This document shows, piece by piece, positions 60,901-62,116 of a stretch of 64,000 nucleotides of DNA (position 1 is its first letter; every line of letters starts with the position of its first letter). The stretch comes from Haemonchus contortus (Eukaryota; Nematoda; Chromadorea; Rhabditida; Trichostrongylidae): assembly GCA_000469685.2 (NCBI GenBank), contig LS997567.1:4977374-5041373 (forward strand), in the 5' to 3' direction. Position numbers and translations under genes: made by a program. The notes beneath the pieces were generated by a model. The model was given only the letters and a program-made list of their open reading frames with translations, did not search any database and had not been told where the DNA came from.

Positions 60901-62116
60901 GGAAAGTATATTTTCAATCTTAGCGAAGTTATCAGTAAAACATTACGACCTCATACAATCTTGCCTTCATTAATGCGTAAAATTCTATTGTGACTCACCG
61001 GATTACGGTTAAACTTTACGAGTAGCTACTTAGTTTCCGGTAATTGTGAGATGTAGTAAAAGCTAAACCGTCACAACTGCCAATAATGTTGACCGTCCAG
61101 AGTCTTGAGTCTTTCAGACCCTCATTGTCAATGGCCGCTTTCATAGTCAACGATTTGGCTCACGAGCGCGCAAGCGAGCGACCGGGGCGGCGCTTGTCCC
61201 TTGTTTACAACTAAATCTTGATCTCTACCGCCGGACAAGTAGTCCCCCGTCGCTCGCTCGCGCGCTCGCGGGTCAAATCGCAGACTATGAAAGCAGCCAA
61301 TGTCGCCAGTAAGTACACTTCTAAAATTACGATCACCTTTGAGGTTCTTAGGAAAGTTCCCGAGGATTACGCTGGAACTCACCGAGCTCCGCTACCTTTT
61401 TCAGGGTTTTCAGGGAGCCCTTTGGCCCTTCCAGCTAACATCGGATTTTCGATGACGATGATCTGTTCTTGAGAATAATCAAAGATACCGCTTCATTACA
61501 GGGAATATTCTCACAAATACCTATTTTATTTTATTACAGTCTTGACCTTTTTACCTTTTTACACATAATTTATGAGCTATTACATCAAGCGCTAAGTGGT
61601 AAACAGCTCATATTAAAAAGACTAAACAGTTACCACGTTCGGTCTTCTTGAAACCTGGGCATGCTACATAAAAATAATAAAAAGTTAGGATAAAGTTTTT
61701 GGCGTTAATCAATCCCGTCTGAGGGATGCGCCCCCGCACTCGACTCCCATTCAGAATCGTAGTGGCGTAATGAGTGCGTATGTGGCCTATACAATGACTT
61801 GCGGTGGCCAGCCGATGTACAAGTCAGTGCTTTTATCCTCCCAGACGAGTCTGGTACCAATTCACCGACCCCGGAGGGATGGAAGGCTTGGTTGGCCTGG
61901 GCGGGCATCGATCCGGGATTCGAACCCCTGACCGTGTGTGTGATATAGTGCGCCACTTGCCACTACACCACCTCCGCCCATACATAAAAATAATAAATAT
62001 TACTAAACAGTTATTTATAGAAAAAAAAGGCCAACCCAAATGTTCTCCATGCGGATCAGCAAGATCTTCGGCTCCAACCAGAGATCCAACACCTATTTCA
62101 GATGCTGCATCGAGGG
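815..62116 (-). CDS. fln-2: Filamin (CH domain plus Ig-like repeats), partial at both ends, 47 exons
   Basis: Filamins cross-link F-actin through N-terminal CH domains and use Ig-like repeats as a spring and as docking sites for membrane and signalling proteins. The exons listed below join in one frame for 5,406 bases (about 1,801 residues). Fragment residues in order: C-terminal half of a CH domain 1-55; repeat 1 at 56-140; acidic Asp/Ser linker 140-220; repeats 2-7 at 220-778; Ser/Arg/Pro-rich linker 780-1375; repeats 8-9 at 1375-1580; Lys/Glu-rich linker 1580-1632; repeats 10-11 (11 partial) to 1802. Repeats show the family signature AGxGNLEVxxxxGRVP, later FTPxxxGxH and GSPF. The start codon and first CH domains lie beyond 64000, and the C-terminus before position 1. 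Introns range from 56 bases to 6.2 kb. The FLN-2/jitterbug assignment rests on the linker-interrupted layout and is only moderately sure; filamin itself is very sure. Confidence 0.93.
1153..1393. mobile_element. Foldback element with arms of about 65 bases
   Basis: Left arm 1153-1221 and right arm 1327-1393 are inverted copies; the inner part GCGCGGCGAAGYTCGTRACG and GATTTGWACGACTC match closely. About 105 bases of spacer. No coding capacity; probably a MITE-like non-autonomous element. Only one copy is in the window. Confidence 0.75.
1394..2125. other. Intron, remainder
   Basis: No exon expected, because exon 46 joins exon 47 in frame. Minus-strand open stretches at 1640-1830 look protein-like but are broken by a stop and a frame change and could not be assigned. 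Confidence 0.4.
2126..2263 (-). CDS. Filamin exon 46 (end of repeat 10, start of repeat 11)
   Basis: 138 bases, phase 1-1. GDHDIEVKYGGVPV and AIPFTCRAYDPT close repeat 10; KIKVGAIPKGLLDKPVYFT opens repeat 11 and joins directly to VDASEAG in exon 47. Acceptor ATTTTAG, donor CAG|GTAATC. Confidence 0.92.
2352..2435 (-). CDS. Filamin exon 45 (middle of repeat 10)
   Basis: 84 bases, phase 1-1. Encodes DNKKNQIGTEIIEIEPGVMQ and VNFTPQVVG. The donor G|GTAAGTG is chosen because an upstream GT in CAG|GTGGTC would put the next exon out of frame. Confidence 0.88.
2713..2836 (-). CDS. Filamin exon 44 (start of repeat 10)
   Basis: 124 bases, phase 0 to 1. A short basic Ser/Lys stretch (SKHKSVSKTSVTK) leads into IPSLSRVGQ and IIIEVAGHDQLEIIIT, an Ig strand pattern. 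Acceptor GATTTTCAG, donor G|GTACGA. The intron upstream of it (2837-7650) hosts the piggyBac element. Confidence 0.88.
3060..3169. mobile_element. Small foldback element (110 bases)
   Basis: Ends CATATCTGAGCAACCAATCA (3060-3079) and the inverted CATATCTGTGCAACCAATCG (read from 3169) differ at two bases. The interior holds nested CACGTGCATATGCACGTG-type palindromes. Too short to code; MITE-like. Confidence 0.75.
3490..3507 (+). repeat. piggyBac left terminal inverted repeat with TTAA
   Basis: TTAA followed by CACGTTGCGTACCG; pairs with the inverted sequence ending at 6139. Confidence 0.9.
3566..3586. repeat. piggyBac subterminal palindrome (left)
   Basis: Perfect 9-base arms GTGCATCAC and GTGATGCAC around CAT, followed by TTGGCCAC. 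The same unit occurs twice near the right end. Possibly a transposase binding site or a regulatory hairpin (inference). Confidence 0.85.
3941..5503 (+). CDS. piggyBac transposase
   Basis: 520 residues, single open frame from ATG to TAA, inside the element at 3490-6139. It would excise and reinsert the element at TTAA sites by the DDD-type cut-and-paste reaction known for piggyBac. Residues 15-50 are acidic (DSDEEADNEDV, SSDDEDSEGESD), as in many family members. The DDE_Tnp_1_7-type core follows, with catalytic Asp at 210 (DICIDETMVPFRG), 286 (LTGDNFYSS) and 381 (KGFVDLSDQM). A C-terminal cross-brace Cys-rich domain has C469, C472, C496, C499, C504, C507, H512 and C515, matching the RING/PHD-like tail that binds the terminal repeats. 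It is somewhat shorter than the roughly 590-residue moth enzyme. No frameshift or stop. No promoter can be identified. Confidence 0.96.
   Translation: MEALENSFVQLLLDSDEEADNEDVSAAPDGLLADAVESSDDEDSEGESDAGWSSTIVEPNVVPFTEDSGIQNDDVYAFSNPMSFYKLFMTDDLVKLVIGESNRYGSAKYSTWSVLEEQEFHKFLAICFHMSIEKRSSLKEYWSTRVIYSGSFAARLMTRNRFIEILNSLHFADNDTSDKSNRLYKVQPVIDSMNKAFGDVYKPEKDICIDETMVPFRGKVMFRQYIHGKRHKYGIKLYKLCSNGGYTCRFMVYAGKLPNRTCPVAEHVVMQLMQPYLQSGRILTGDNFYSSIPLARKLLEHDVYYLGTIRKNRIGIPAEVKTKKLKKGEVIARQDEYEVTVLKWKDKRELYMISSFLDDTVNDANKPVMVERYNKSKGFVDLSDQMTAYTPFIRKTSKWYLRLFCYLIFQTAVVNAWYIYSLVNEKISIREFKSRIIESILDGQISTQATMRHQLRTVPGPKREHRSRCVECYRKLAKEHGASYARTKASQVNTKCSKCRKYYCLNCYQLYHKKCSGSLE
6055..6120. repeat. piggyBac subterminal palindromes (right, two copies)
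   Basis: Copies at 6055-6075 (first base A rather than G, followed by GTGGCCAC) and 6100-6120. The outer copy abuts the terminal repeat. Confidence 0.85.
6122..6139 (-). repeat. piggyBac right terminal inverted repeat with TTAA
   Basis: CGGTACGCAATGTG followed by TTAA; inverted complement of the left end with one mismatch. Confidence 0.9.
6140..7650. other. Intron 43/44, left of exon 43
   Basis: No gene recognised. An AT-rich near-palindrome built of TATACTATAG units lies at about 7272-7292. Short open frames here lack domains. Confidence 0.4.
7651..7838 (-). CDS. Filamin exon 43 (end of repeat 9 and Lys/Glu-rich linker)
   Basis: 188 bases, phase 1 to 0. NSPFEVLITDPPAP closes repeat 9. A Ser/Pro stretch follows, then a highly charged, probably helical segment containing KKEKEDKKKEEKERVKREKE. 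The acceptor GATTCAG is favoured over nearby AGs because it restores K-N-S-P-F with exon 42. Confidence 0.88.
7951..8133 (-). CDS. Filamin exon 42 (repeat 9)
   Basis: 183 bases, phase 1-1. VDAGRAGFGNLEMAIKDADG followed by FLVTFTPTSKGQHTVNITFN: almost a whole Ig repeat core in one exon. Acceptor TTTCCAG, donor A|GTAAGA. Confidence 0.93.
8209..8338 (-). CDS. Filamin exon 41 (end of repeat 8, start of repeat 9)
   Basis: 130 bases, phase 0 to 1. VFAYVNEIPHPLSPFPIRVY closes repeat 8 and EIIVGEIPGRSNLNDTVEFT opens repeat 9. Acceptor TTTTTAG, donor G|GTTAGT. Confidence 0.92.
8339..9437. other. Intron 40/41
   Basis: No exon recognised. Contains a hairpin-forming GCCCACG...CGTGGGC segment near 8627-8658 and a 31-base tandem repeat (8671-8748). 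Plus-strand open frames at 8809-9116 have no recognisable domain and are probably repeat debris. Confidence 0.4.
8671..8748. repeat. 31-base tandem repeat, about 2.5 copies
   Basis: Unit begins TCCCGCCCACAATATCAAAG and continues GTCGAGACT; second copy from 8702 identical over most of its length; third partial with C for T. Confidence 0.9.
9438..9559 (-). CDS. Filamin exon 40 (repeat 8)
   Basis: 122 bases, phase 1 to 0. Contains SGSKYEISFKPTEVGTHK, the FxPxxxGxH signature of filamin repeats; the strands before it are diverged. Acceptor GATTTCAG, donor AAG|GTATGA. Confidence 0.9.
9634..9691 (-). CDS. Filamin exon 39 (repeat 8)
   Basis: 58 bases, phase 0 to 1. VKLENLKLGKEDSLRIVVL, a beta-strand pattern linking exons 38 and 40. 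Acceptor CTTCCAG, donor C|GTAAGT. Confidence 0.85.
10100..10186 (-). CDS. Filamin exon 38 (start of repeat 8)
   Basis: 87 bases, phase 0-0. DGKEVKPFEFGKSKFSSKHE and VVKRGKDVE mark the return from disordered linker to Ig-like sequence. Acceptor TATTCCAG, donor GAA|GTATGA. Confidence 0.85.
10294..10404 (-). CDS. Filamin exon 37 (linker)
   Basis: 111 bases, phase 0-0, so it could be skipped without a frameshift. Rich in Pro, Ser, Thr and Ala (ELPQSPAPSAKSTPHTTPKT), ending with the basic KFKK. No domain recognised; probably disordered. Confidence 0.85.
10502..10601 (-). CDS. Filamin exon 36 (linker)
   Basis: 100 bases, phase 2 to 0. Acidic sequence with a duplicated D-I-R motif: PASDIRDDVIEMAGSKDDIR. 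Donor GTG|GTCAGT, the same unusual donor context as exon 6. No domain recognised. Confidence 0.83.
10846..10936 (+). mobile_element. tRNA-derived SINE, truncated (copy 1)
   Basis: GGCTAGTGGCAAGCGGCGCA (A-box region) and GGGCTCGATACCC (degenerate B box) align with the SINE head at 61916-61983. Only the tRNA-like head is present. Intron 35/36. Confidence 0.75.
11145..11270 (-). CDS. Filamin exon 35 (linker, predicted helix)
   Basis: 126 bases, phase 2-2 and a multiple of three. TSDLVTLPLADEAQRTMEYL then KVRAEDDKILQQHGYVKRPS, an amphipathic helix-like segment in the linker. Acceptor CTTCACAG, donor GA|GTAAGT. Confidence 0.83.
11271..12150. other. Intron 34/35
   Basis: No exon, repeat family or RNA gene recognised. 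A plus-strand open frame of 80 codons at 11851-12093 has no recognisable domain. Confidence 0.4.
12151..12245 (-). CDS. Filamin exon 34 (linker)
   Basis: 95 bases, phase 0 to 2. FIDRSAAVPPTILLRSDDKS followed by RLYEMPAEKLQ. No domain recognised; included because both splice sites and the phase fit. Confidence 0.82.
12475..12574 (-). CDS. Filamin exon 33 (linker)
   Basis: 100 bases, phase 2 to 0. Lys-rich: KPEVAPHRGGSPVDQKAKTK, then AKDDQSFLRTQSE. Acceptor CGATTCAG, donor GAG|GTACGA. Only 63 bases of intron separate it from exon 32. Confidence 0.82.
12638..12729 (-). CDS. Filamin exon 32 (linker)
   Basis: 92 bases, phase 0 to 2. Thr/Tyr-rich TYDEPTYTETTAITRTSYTI then SPKPIEKEQE. Acceptor CTTTCAG, donor AA|GTAAGC. 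Confidence 0.82.
13465..13530. repeat. Imperfect GAC/GAT microsatellite
   Basis: Degenerate (GAY)n tract; a 90-codon plus-strand open frame across it is an artefact of the repeat. Confidence 0.7.
13697..13711. repeat. Homopolymer run of 15 C
   Basis: Uninterrupted; length is likely uncertain in assembly. Confidence 0.9.
13790..14075 (-). mobile_element. tRNA-derived SINE (copy 2, near full length)
   Basis: Minus-oriented. Shares GATGCGCCCC...CGACTTCCATTC, GGAGGTATGGAAGGCTTGAT, CCTGGGCGG and GTGCGCCACTTG with the copy at 61704-61983. The B-box region is decayed. Confidence 0.8.
14517..14560. mobile_element. MITE M1, solo end (copy 2)
   Basis: AATGGCTGCTTTCATAGTCC followed by a GCCGGCCGGCCGG-type interior; no matching right end found nearby, so truncated. 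Confidence 0.7.
15330..15399 (-). CDS. Filamin exon 31 (linker)
   Basis: 70 bases, phase 2 to 0. SRSPPPDYDTGPAVTQSIAT then SVK. The split codon reads Arg, so the junction gives YR-SRSP. Acceptor GTTTACAG, donor AAG|GTAAAA. Confidence 0.83.
15467..15612 (-). CDS. Filamin exon 30 (linker)
   Basis: 146 bases, phase 0 to 2. RPESPEYSAVYERFDRKRDE, then a Pro/Ala stretch (PPPAPAHAHI) and STDSSHQRY. Two donors six bases apart (CG|GTACAG and CAG|GTAACG) are both in frame, giving a possible NAGNAG-like choice of two residues. Confidence 0.83.
15669..15756 (-). CDS. Filamin exon 29 (linker)
   Basis: 88 bases, phase 2 to 0. YSTPRSYGGTLDKKEPRNAV then SPSTFESKQ. The acceptor is CTTCAAG, weaker than its neighbours; donor CAA|GTAAGT. 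Confidence 0.82.
15816..16013 (-). CDS. Filamin exon 28 (linker with charged helix)
   Basis: 198 bases, phase 2-2. STPSPSTGERIRRVEQLDPI precedes an Arg/Glu/Ala helix (AAEEERERRRAQAERDRIAS), then a neutral Gly/Ser/Gln part. The longest linker exon. Acceptor AATTCAG, donor AG|GTAGTT. Confidence 0.85.
16014..16733. other. Intron 27/28
   Basis: Nothing recognised beyond short open frames without domains. Confidence 0.4.
16734..16802 (-). CDS. Filamin exon 27 (linker)
   Basis: 69 bases, phase 2-2. SSSPVSRDEIRSRTSDRVVS then PY: Ser/Arg-rich. Acceptor CCTTTCAG, donor CAG|GTAAGT. Confidence 0.85.
16984..17118 (-). CDS. Filamin exon 26 (linker)
   Basis: 135 bases, phase 2-2. SREFAERQMDTPSPTRYERK then a Thr/Ser tract (TSTTTTTSTS) and GVRQVEKSY. 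Acceptor GTTTCAG, donor CAG|GTAATT. Confidence 0.85.
17181..17234 (-). CDS. Filamin exon 25 (linker)
   Basis: 54 bases, phase 2-2. TFEHTSYNGRTPSPSGV: shares a TPSPxxx core with exons 26 and 28. Acceptor TTTTTTAG, donor CG|GTAAGT. Confidence 0.83.
17300..17365 (-). CDS. Filamin exon 24 (linker, polyproline)
   Basis: 66 bases, phase 2-2. SKHFVDSTIPHRSPSPPPPP: a polyproline run that could bind SH3, WW or EVH1 domains (inference). Acceptor TATTTCAG, donor AG|GTCAGT. Confidence 0.83.
17426..17553 (-). CDS. Filamin exon 23 (linker)
   Basis: 128 bases, phase 0 to 2. TYAPTSSRLSSSLSPNRQQW, then SAASAYERTYTTDRTLSPSD. Ser/Thr/Arg-rich with several SP sites. Acceptor TTGTTCAG, donor CAG|GTACAT. Confidence 0.84.
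17554..18370. other. Intron 22/23
   Basis: No exon or repeat family recognised. Confidence 0.4.
18371..18525 (-). CDS. Filamin exon 22 (start of long linker)
   Basis: 155 bases, phase 1 to 0. GSSIAGAFRQSRTPTSPGLL, then HHSRQRSAETNPRSPTLLQE: low complexity, Arg/Ser/Pro-rich. The frame is set by the phase-1 end of exon 21; another frame across this region is also open, so the call depends on that junction. Confidence 0.82.
18982..19234 (-). mobile_element. MITE, family M2 (copy A, inverted)
   Basis: About 250 bases. Ends share the core GYAGTAGGAACGAW as inverted repeats: GACGGGCCGTAGGAACGATT at the left and the complement of GGTGTGGTGCAATAGGAAC at the right. The interior has CGCGGCTGTCGCGGACCATT. 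Opposite orientation to the other six copies. Open frames inside M2 copies are by-products. Confidence 0.85.
19519..19772 (+). mobile_element. MITE, family M2 (copy B)
   Basis: Starts TGTGGTGCACTAGGAACGAA and ends CCGATCCTATTGCTCGTCTT. Forms an inverted pair with copy A about 285 bases away. Confidence 0.85.
21515..21610 (-). CDS. Filamin exon 21 (end of repeat 7 into linker)
   Basis: 96 bases, phase 1-1. CPIKVEILPKQVGEVVHANL closes repeat 7 (GCPIKV replaces the usual GSPF), then a Thr/Ser/Ala tail. Acceptor GTTTTCAG, donor G|GTGGGT. Confidence 0.88.
21845..21921 (-). CDS. Filamin exon 20 (repeat 7)
   Basis: 77 bases, phase 2 to 1. CLVTFIPQHPGTYVIDVTFN then GEQVH, the FxPxxPGxY signature. 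Acceptor TCATTTAG, donor G|GTTTGT. Confidence 0.92.
22040..22130 (-). CDS. Filamin exon 19 (repeat 7)
   Basis: 91 bases, phase 1 to 2. DAVDAGKGQLEISVNQGRVP, the conserved AGxGxLEV core with GRVP. Acceptor CCTGCAG, donor AAG|GTATAG. Confidence 0.93.
22131..22674. other. Intron 18/19, low complexity
   Basis: G/T-rich, with a GTGTGTGTACGTGTATG tract (about 22417-22446) and CCACCA/GACGAT trinucleotide tracts (22628-22672). Several long minus-strand open frames come from this skewed composition. Confidence 0.6.
22675..22816 (-). CDS. Filamin exon 18 (end of repeat 6, start of repeat 7)
   Basis: 142 bases, phase 0 to 1. VGEHLLTVWIAGRKVDGSPL closes repeat 6; RVRLEPLGGGAVGHPVQFV opens repeat 7. Acceptor TTTCAG, donor G|GTGAGT. 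Confidence 0.93.
22817..23655. other. Intron 17/18
   Basis: Nothing recognised. Confidence 0.4.
23656..23735 (-). CDS. Filamin exon 17 (repeat 6)
   Basis: 80 bases, phase 1 to 0. PDQREFPVRIIPRGNGRFTA then EYRIEQ, joining VGEHLL of exon 18. Acceptor TTTTCAG, donor CAG|GTGAGA. Confidence 0.92.
23736..24312. other. Intron 16/17
   Basis: Nothing recognised. Confidence 0.4.
24313..24437 (-). CDS. Filamin exon 16 (linker and start of repeat 6)
   Basis: 125 bases, phase 2 to 1. A short Thr/Tyr/Ser stretch (TTSYYSELSGAGLV) leads to RAPVNKIASFEINGEGLELS and DIQAKIY. Acceptor ACTTGTAG, donor G|GTAAGT. Confidence 0.9.
24464..24790. repeat. Diverged tandem duplication in intron 15/16
   Basis: 24464-24585 and 24653-24790 share ATTACTAGTT, GARCCATA, ATTACTYCTTG, AAACTYAGAAAA and GAGTACATGGCTTA in the same order, with about 190 bases between starts. 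Confidence 0.7.
24899..25005 (-). CDS. Filamin exon 15 (end of repeat 5)
   Basis: 107 bases, phase 0 to 2. SVTHTIEMRFNGEEVAGSPW then HIPVEDRPERRHESN; the repeat ends in a basic spacer. Acceptor CATTCAG, donor CG|GTATCT. Confidence 0.92.
25149..25267 (-). CDS. Filamin exon 14 (repeat 5)
   Basis: 119 bases, phase 1 to 0. DASSAGSGNLEIMINGGRVP, then YKAVFTPTQ: a textbook filamin core. Acceptor CACTTTAG, donor CAG|GTGAGG. Confidence 0.95.
27261..27497 (+). mobile_element. MITE, family M2 (copy C)
   Basis: Starts GGTGTGGTGCAGTAGGAACG and ends CCGTTCCTACTGCCCGTCTC; interior has CGCGGCGAGAGAGACGCCGC. The best preserved ends of the family. Confidence 0.88.
30233..30249. repeat. Homopolymer run of 17 G
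   Basis: Uninterrupted poly-G. Confidence 0.9.
30511..30660 (-). CDS. Filamin exon 13 (end of repeat 4, start of repeat 5)
   Basis: 150 bases, phase 1-1. EHSVDVRIFDQSVQDSPFAC closes repeat 4; VAVRAVPRRILTKDLNTEHS opens repeat 5. Acceptor ATTTTTAG, donor A|GTACGT. Confidence 0.93.
32071..32338 (+). mobile_element. MITE, family M2 (copy D)
   Basis: Starts GGGCGTAGTGTAGTAGGGCC and ends CCGATCCTACTGCCCGTCTC; about 268 bases. Confidence 0.85.
32345..33245. repeat. Diverged tandem duplication of about 400 bases
   Basis: 32345-32755 and 32873-33245 share, in order, CGAATAAAYATCAAATGCAT, GATAAAAGGAGATAAA, GAACTGAGAG, GGTAGCTRATGTTGTG, AACAGAAACTAACGG and a GGGAAAAGG-rich end, about 530 bases apart. 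No coding frame survives in both. Confidence 0.8.
32658..32683. repeat. Poly-G run followed by (AG)n
   Basis: Eleven G, then AT and an AG dinucleotide tract. Confidence 0.85.
34633..34716 (-). CDS. Filamin exon 12 (repeat 4)
   Basis: 84 bases, phase 1-1. PSGKHRHGVVTALDDVSYKV then EWIPQEA. The acceptor CTCTTTAG follows an intron that starts with GC, not GT (see exon 11). Donor CAG|GTGATG. Confidence 0.92.
34717..35870. other. GC-AG intron between exons 11 and 12
   Basis: Begins with GC at 35870-35869 (minus strand) and ends CTCTTTAG. No other feature recognised. Confidence 0.75.
35871..36017 (-). CDS. Filamin exon 11 (end of repeat 3, start of repeat 4), GC donor
   Basis: 147 bases, phase 1-1. 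SPFILDIADASAVSVFGEQL, then SVGRPASFMIHAAAAAPNDV and TVEIT. The only junction that gives the expected EIT-APSGK uses ACAG|GCATGG, a GC-AG intron. An in-frame GT farther on would insert about 14 hydrophobic residues into a beta strand. Acceptor AAGTTCAG. Confidence 0.9.
36018..38032. other. Intron 10/11 (2.0 kb)
   Basis: Carries an M2 MITE (36353-36611); otherwise no feature recognised. Confidence 0.5.
36353..36611 (+). mobile_element. MITE, family M2 (copy E)
   Basis: Starts GGGTGTGGTGCGTTAGGAAC and ends TCGTTCCTAACCCCCGTCTC. Confidence 0.85.
38033..38171 (-). CDS. Filamin exon 10 (repeat 3)
   Basis: 139 bases, phase 0 to 1. VTVLRHGRHIPSTIEEEGPQ, then VYRVNFVPDGAGQYKIHVLF. Joins directly to GSGNLE of exon 9. 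Acceptor CTTTTAG, donor G|GTTAGA. Confidence 0.94.
38228..38471 (+). mobile_element. MITE, family M2 (copy F)
   Basis: Starts GGGAGTGGTGCAGTAGGAAC and ends CGTTCATACTGCCTGTCTCC. Begins 57 bases upstream of exon 10 (intron 9/10). Confidence 0.85.
38570..38880 (-). other. Unassigned protein-like open frame in intron 9/10
   Basis: About 100 codons on the same strand as filamin, after a good acceptor (ATTAAATCAG) and with a possible donor (CATCA|GTATGT). Contains LAATPAFAFIPSDFDCGDYL and RYVFSSFDFRIPSDSGEQ, a balanced, globular-looking composition. It cannot be a filamin exon, because the phase-0 join to exon 9 reads an immediate stop and exons 9 and 10 already join within one repeat. Either part of a nested gene, a pseudogene fragment or transposon debris. 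Confidence 0.35.
38881..43416. other. Intron 9/10, remainder (4.5 kb)
   Basis: Contains a SINE copy (41025-41222). Long minus-strand open frames at 40038-40430 and 41608-41942 have no recognised domain and may be repeat debris. No filamin exon is expected. Confidence 0.4.
41025..41222 (-). mobile_element. tRNA-derived SINE, internally deleted (copy 3)
   Basis: AATCAATCCCGT, ATGCGCCCTGCATTCGACTT, CCATTCAGAATCGTAGTGG and CAATGGCCAGCC match the tail of the copy at 61704. The head is shortened, with GATCGTGTGATAAGGTGCTA and CTTGCTACTACCTC. Confidence 0.75.
43417..43524 (-). CDS. Filamin exon 9 (start of repeat 3)
   Basis: 108 bases, phase 0-0. VFDAGLVQVYGLDVGLVGQE, then NVNASEAGSGNLE. Acceptor ACTTTGAG lacks the usual pyrimidine/C before AG; donor GAG|GTGAGT. 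Confidence 0.92.
43603..43667 (-). CDS. Filamin exon 8 (end of repeat 2)
   Basis: 65 bases, phase 1 to 0. VWKIGILYEGEHIRGSPFSC then Q: strands F-G of the repeat with the GSPF motif. Acceptor TTATTAAG, donor CAG|GTTGGT; both weak but forced by frame. Confidence 0.9.
43668..44589. other. Intron 7/8
   Basis: A plus-strand 106-codon open frame at 43764-44084 has no recognisable domain; nothing else seen. Confidence 0.4.
44590..44722 (-). CDS. Filamin exon 7 (repeat 2)
   Basis: 133 bases, phase 0 to 1. INAHGDCAAGSVQVDAVSPH, then YTASFTPQQV. Cys-containing repeat core of the EPCSVGS type. Acceptor GTTTTCAG, donor G|GTAAGT. Confidence 0.94.
44723..47331. other. Intron 6/7 (2.6 kb)
   Basis: A short GC dinucleotide tract (CATGCGCGCGCGCGAAC) at about 47213-47226. 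The filamin frame stays open for some distance past the donor of exon 6. No other feature recognised. Confidence 0.45.
47332..47451 (-). CDS. Filamin exon 6 (linker end and start of repeat 2)
   Basis: 120 bases, phase 0-0. LVSFSGLSEPCSVGSIVEVV is the classic opening of a filamin repeat. The open frame continues past the donor GTG|GTCAGT, but exon 7 follows only if splicing occurs here. Acceptor CTTGTAG. Confidence 0.93.
47452..47795. other. Intron 5/6
   Basis: Nothing recognised. Confidence 0.45.
47796..48062 (-). CDS. Filamin exon 5 (end of repeat 1 and acidic linker)
   Basis: 267 bases, phase 0-0. VRIYCQGVELPSSPISLQV closes repeat 1. A Ser-rich stretch follows, then an Asp tract coded by GAC/GAT repeats (DDNDDDDDHGHKSDSGGSDV), then a basic helix (FAKRRLHIIKQLESQNKA). 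Acceptor AATTTCAG, donor GCG|GTAAGT. Confidence 0.92.
50850..51430. other. GC-rich block with CCGA repeats
   Basis: Markedly GC-rich compared with the surrounding intron, with ACCGACCGACCGACC tracts at 51119-51175. Open frames on both strands come from the skewed composition. It could be an internal promoter or CpG-like region, but no core promoter element was identified. Confidence 0.4.
52381..52393. repeat. Homopolymer run of 13 C
   Basis: Uninterrupted poly-C. Confidence 0.9.
52710..52990. repeat. Tandem duplication, units of 110 and about 165 bases
   Basis: Both units begin GGTCCTGRATGGATTGATMC with AGGTAACT following, and end CAAGTTTTRTKTRGGGAAAAA. The second unit carries an internal insertion. 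Confidence 0.8.
53102..53214 (-). CDS. Filamin exon 4 (repeat 1)
   Basis: 113 bases, phase 1 to 0. IGPSGHPLSADSVKLRKSRT, then SSGAVLSIIPKLAGFHQ, which reads straight into VRIYCQG of exon 5. Acceptor GTTTTAG, donor CAG|GTAGAT. Confidence 0.9.
53215..59463. other. Intron 3/4 (6.2 kb)
   Basis: Largest intron. Holds an M2 MITE (56613-56860). Open frames on both strands at 57680-59020 suggest an unnamed decayed repeat, but no transposase or reverse transcriptase motif was recognised. A missed filamin exon cannot be fully excluded. Confidence 0.4.
56613..56860 (+). mobile_element. MITE, family M2 (copy G)
   Basis: Starts GGGTGTGGTGCACCAGAAAC and ends CCGTTCCTACTGCCCGTCTC; interior CGTCGCGGCGAGAGGGACGC. 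Confidence 0.87.
59464..59527 (-). CDS. Filamin exon 3 (start of repeat 1)
   Basis: 64 bases, phase 0 to 1. VNLDLAFADGAEVRVEELGV then R; bridges the CH domain to the first repeat. The acceptor GTTTGAAG is weak. The join to exon 4 (GVRVIGPSG) fits a filamin repeat, but the 6.2 kb intron leaves room for a missed exon. Confidence 0.8.
59528..60808. other. Intron 2/3
   Basis: Contains MITE M1 copy 3 (60323-60482). A plus-strand 155-codon frame at 59421-59888 overlaps exon 3 antisense and has no recognisable domain. Confidence 0.45.
60323..60482. mobile_element. MITE, family M1 (copy 3)
   Basis: 160 bases with perfect inverted ends beginning AATGGCTGCTTTCATAGTCC. The interior GCGAGCGACCGGGGCGGCGC...TGTCCCTTGTTTACAACT is shared with the copy at 61130. 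Confidence 0.92.
60809..60891 (-). CDS. Filamin exon 2 (CH domain, C-terminal helix)
   Basis: 83 bases, phase 1 to 0. With exon 1 it reads EHLGIMALAAALCAVGPQP, matching the last helix of a CH domain (typically hxhMxYhxxhh). Acceptor AATTCCAG, donor CAG|GTAATT. MITE copies lie on both sides of this exon. Confidence 0.85.
61130..61301. mobile_element. MITE, family M1 (copy 4)
   Basis: 172 bases. Left end AATGGCCGCTTTCATAGTC, right end GACTATGAAAGCAGCCAAT; interior near identical to copy 3 (GCGAGCGACCGGGGCGGCGC, TTGTTTACAACTAAATCTTG). Confidence 0.92.
61704..61983 (-). mobile_element. tRNA-derived SINE, full length (copy 4)
   Basis: About 280 bases. Read on the minus strand it begins with a tRNA-like head: TAGTGGCAAGTGGCGCAC in the A-box position and a perfect B box GGTTCGAATCC at 61916-61926. 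A family-specific tail ends near GGGATTGATTAACGCC. Such elements are transcribed by RNA polymerase III and moved by LINE enzymes (established for SINEs). It is not a functional tRNA: no clover-leaf of normal length could be drawn by eye. Confidence 0.85.
62036..62116 (-). CDS. Filamin exon 1 of window (CH domain)
   Basis: 81 bases, phase 1-1. LDAASEIGVGSLVGAEDLAD then PHGEHL: the segment of a CH domain after the central helix (A-x-x-LGV...EDLxDP). Acceptor TTTTACAG, donor G|GTTGGC. Preceding CH exons were not found up to 64000. Confidence 0.85.

Larger units (their letters stand above)
60892..62035. other. Intron 1/2
   Basis: Contains MITE M1 copy 4 and a full-length SINE; no exon recognised. 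Confidence 0.55.

Noticed and set aside
61916..61983. tRNA gene on the minus strand
   Set aside because: Has A- and B-box-like sequences, but it is part of a 280-base element repeated elsewhere in the window, so SINE head rather than tRNA gene.
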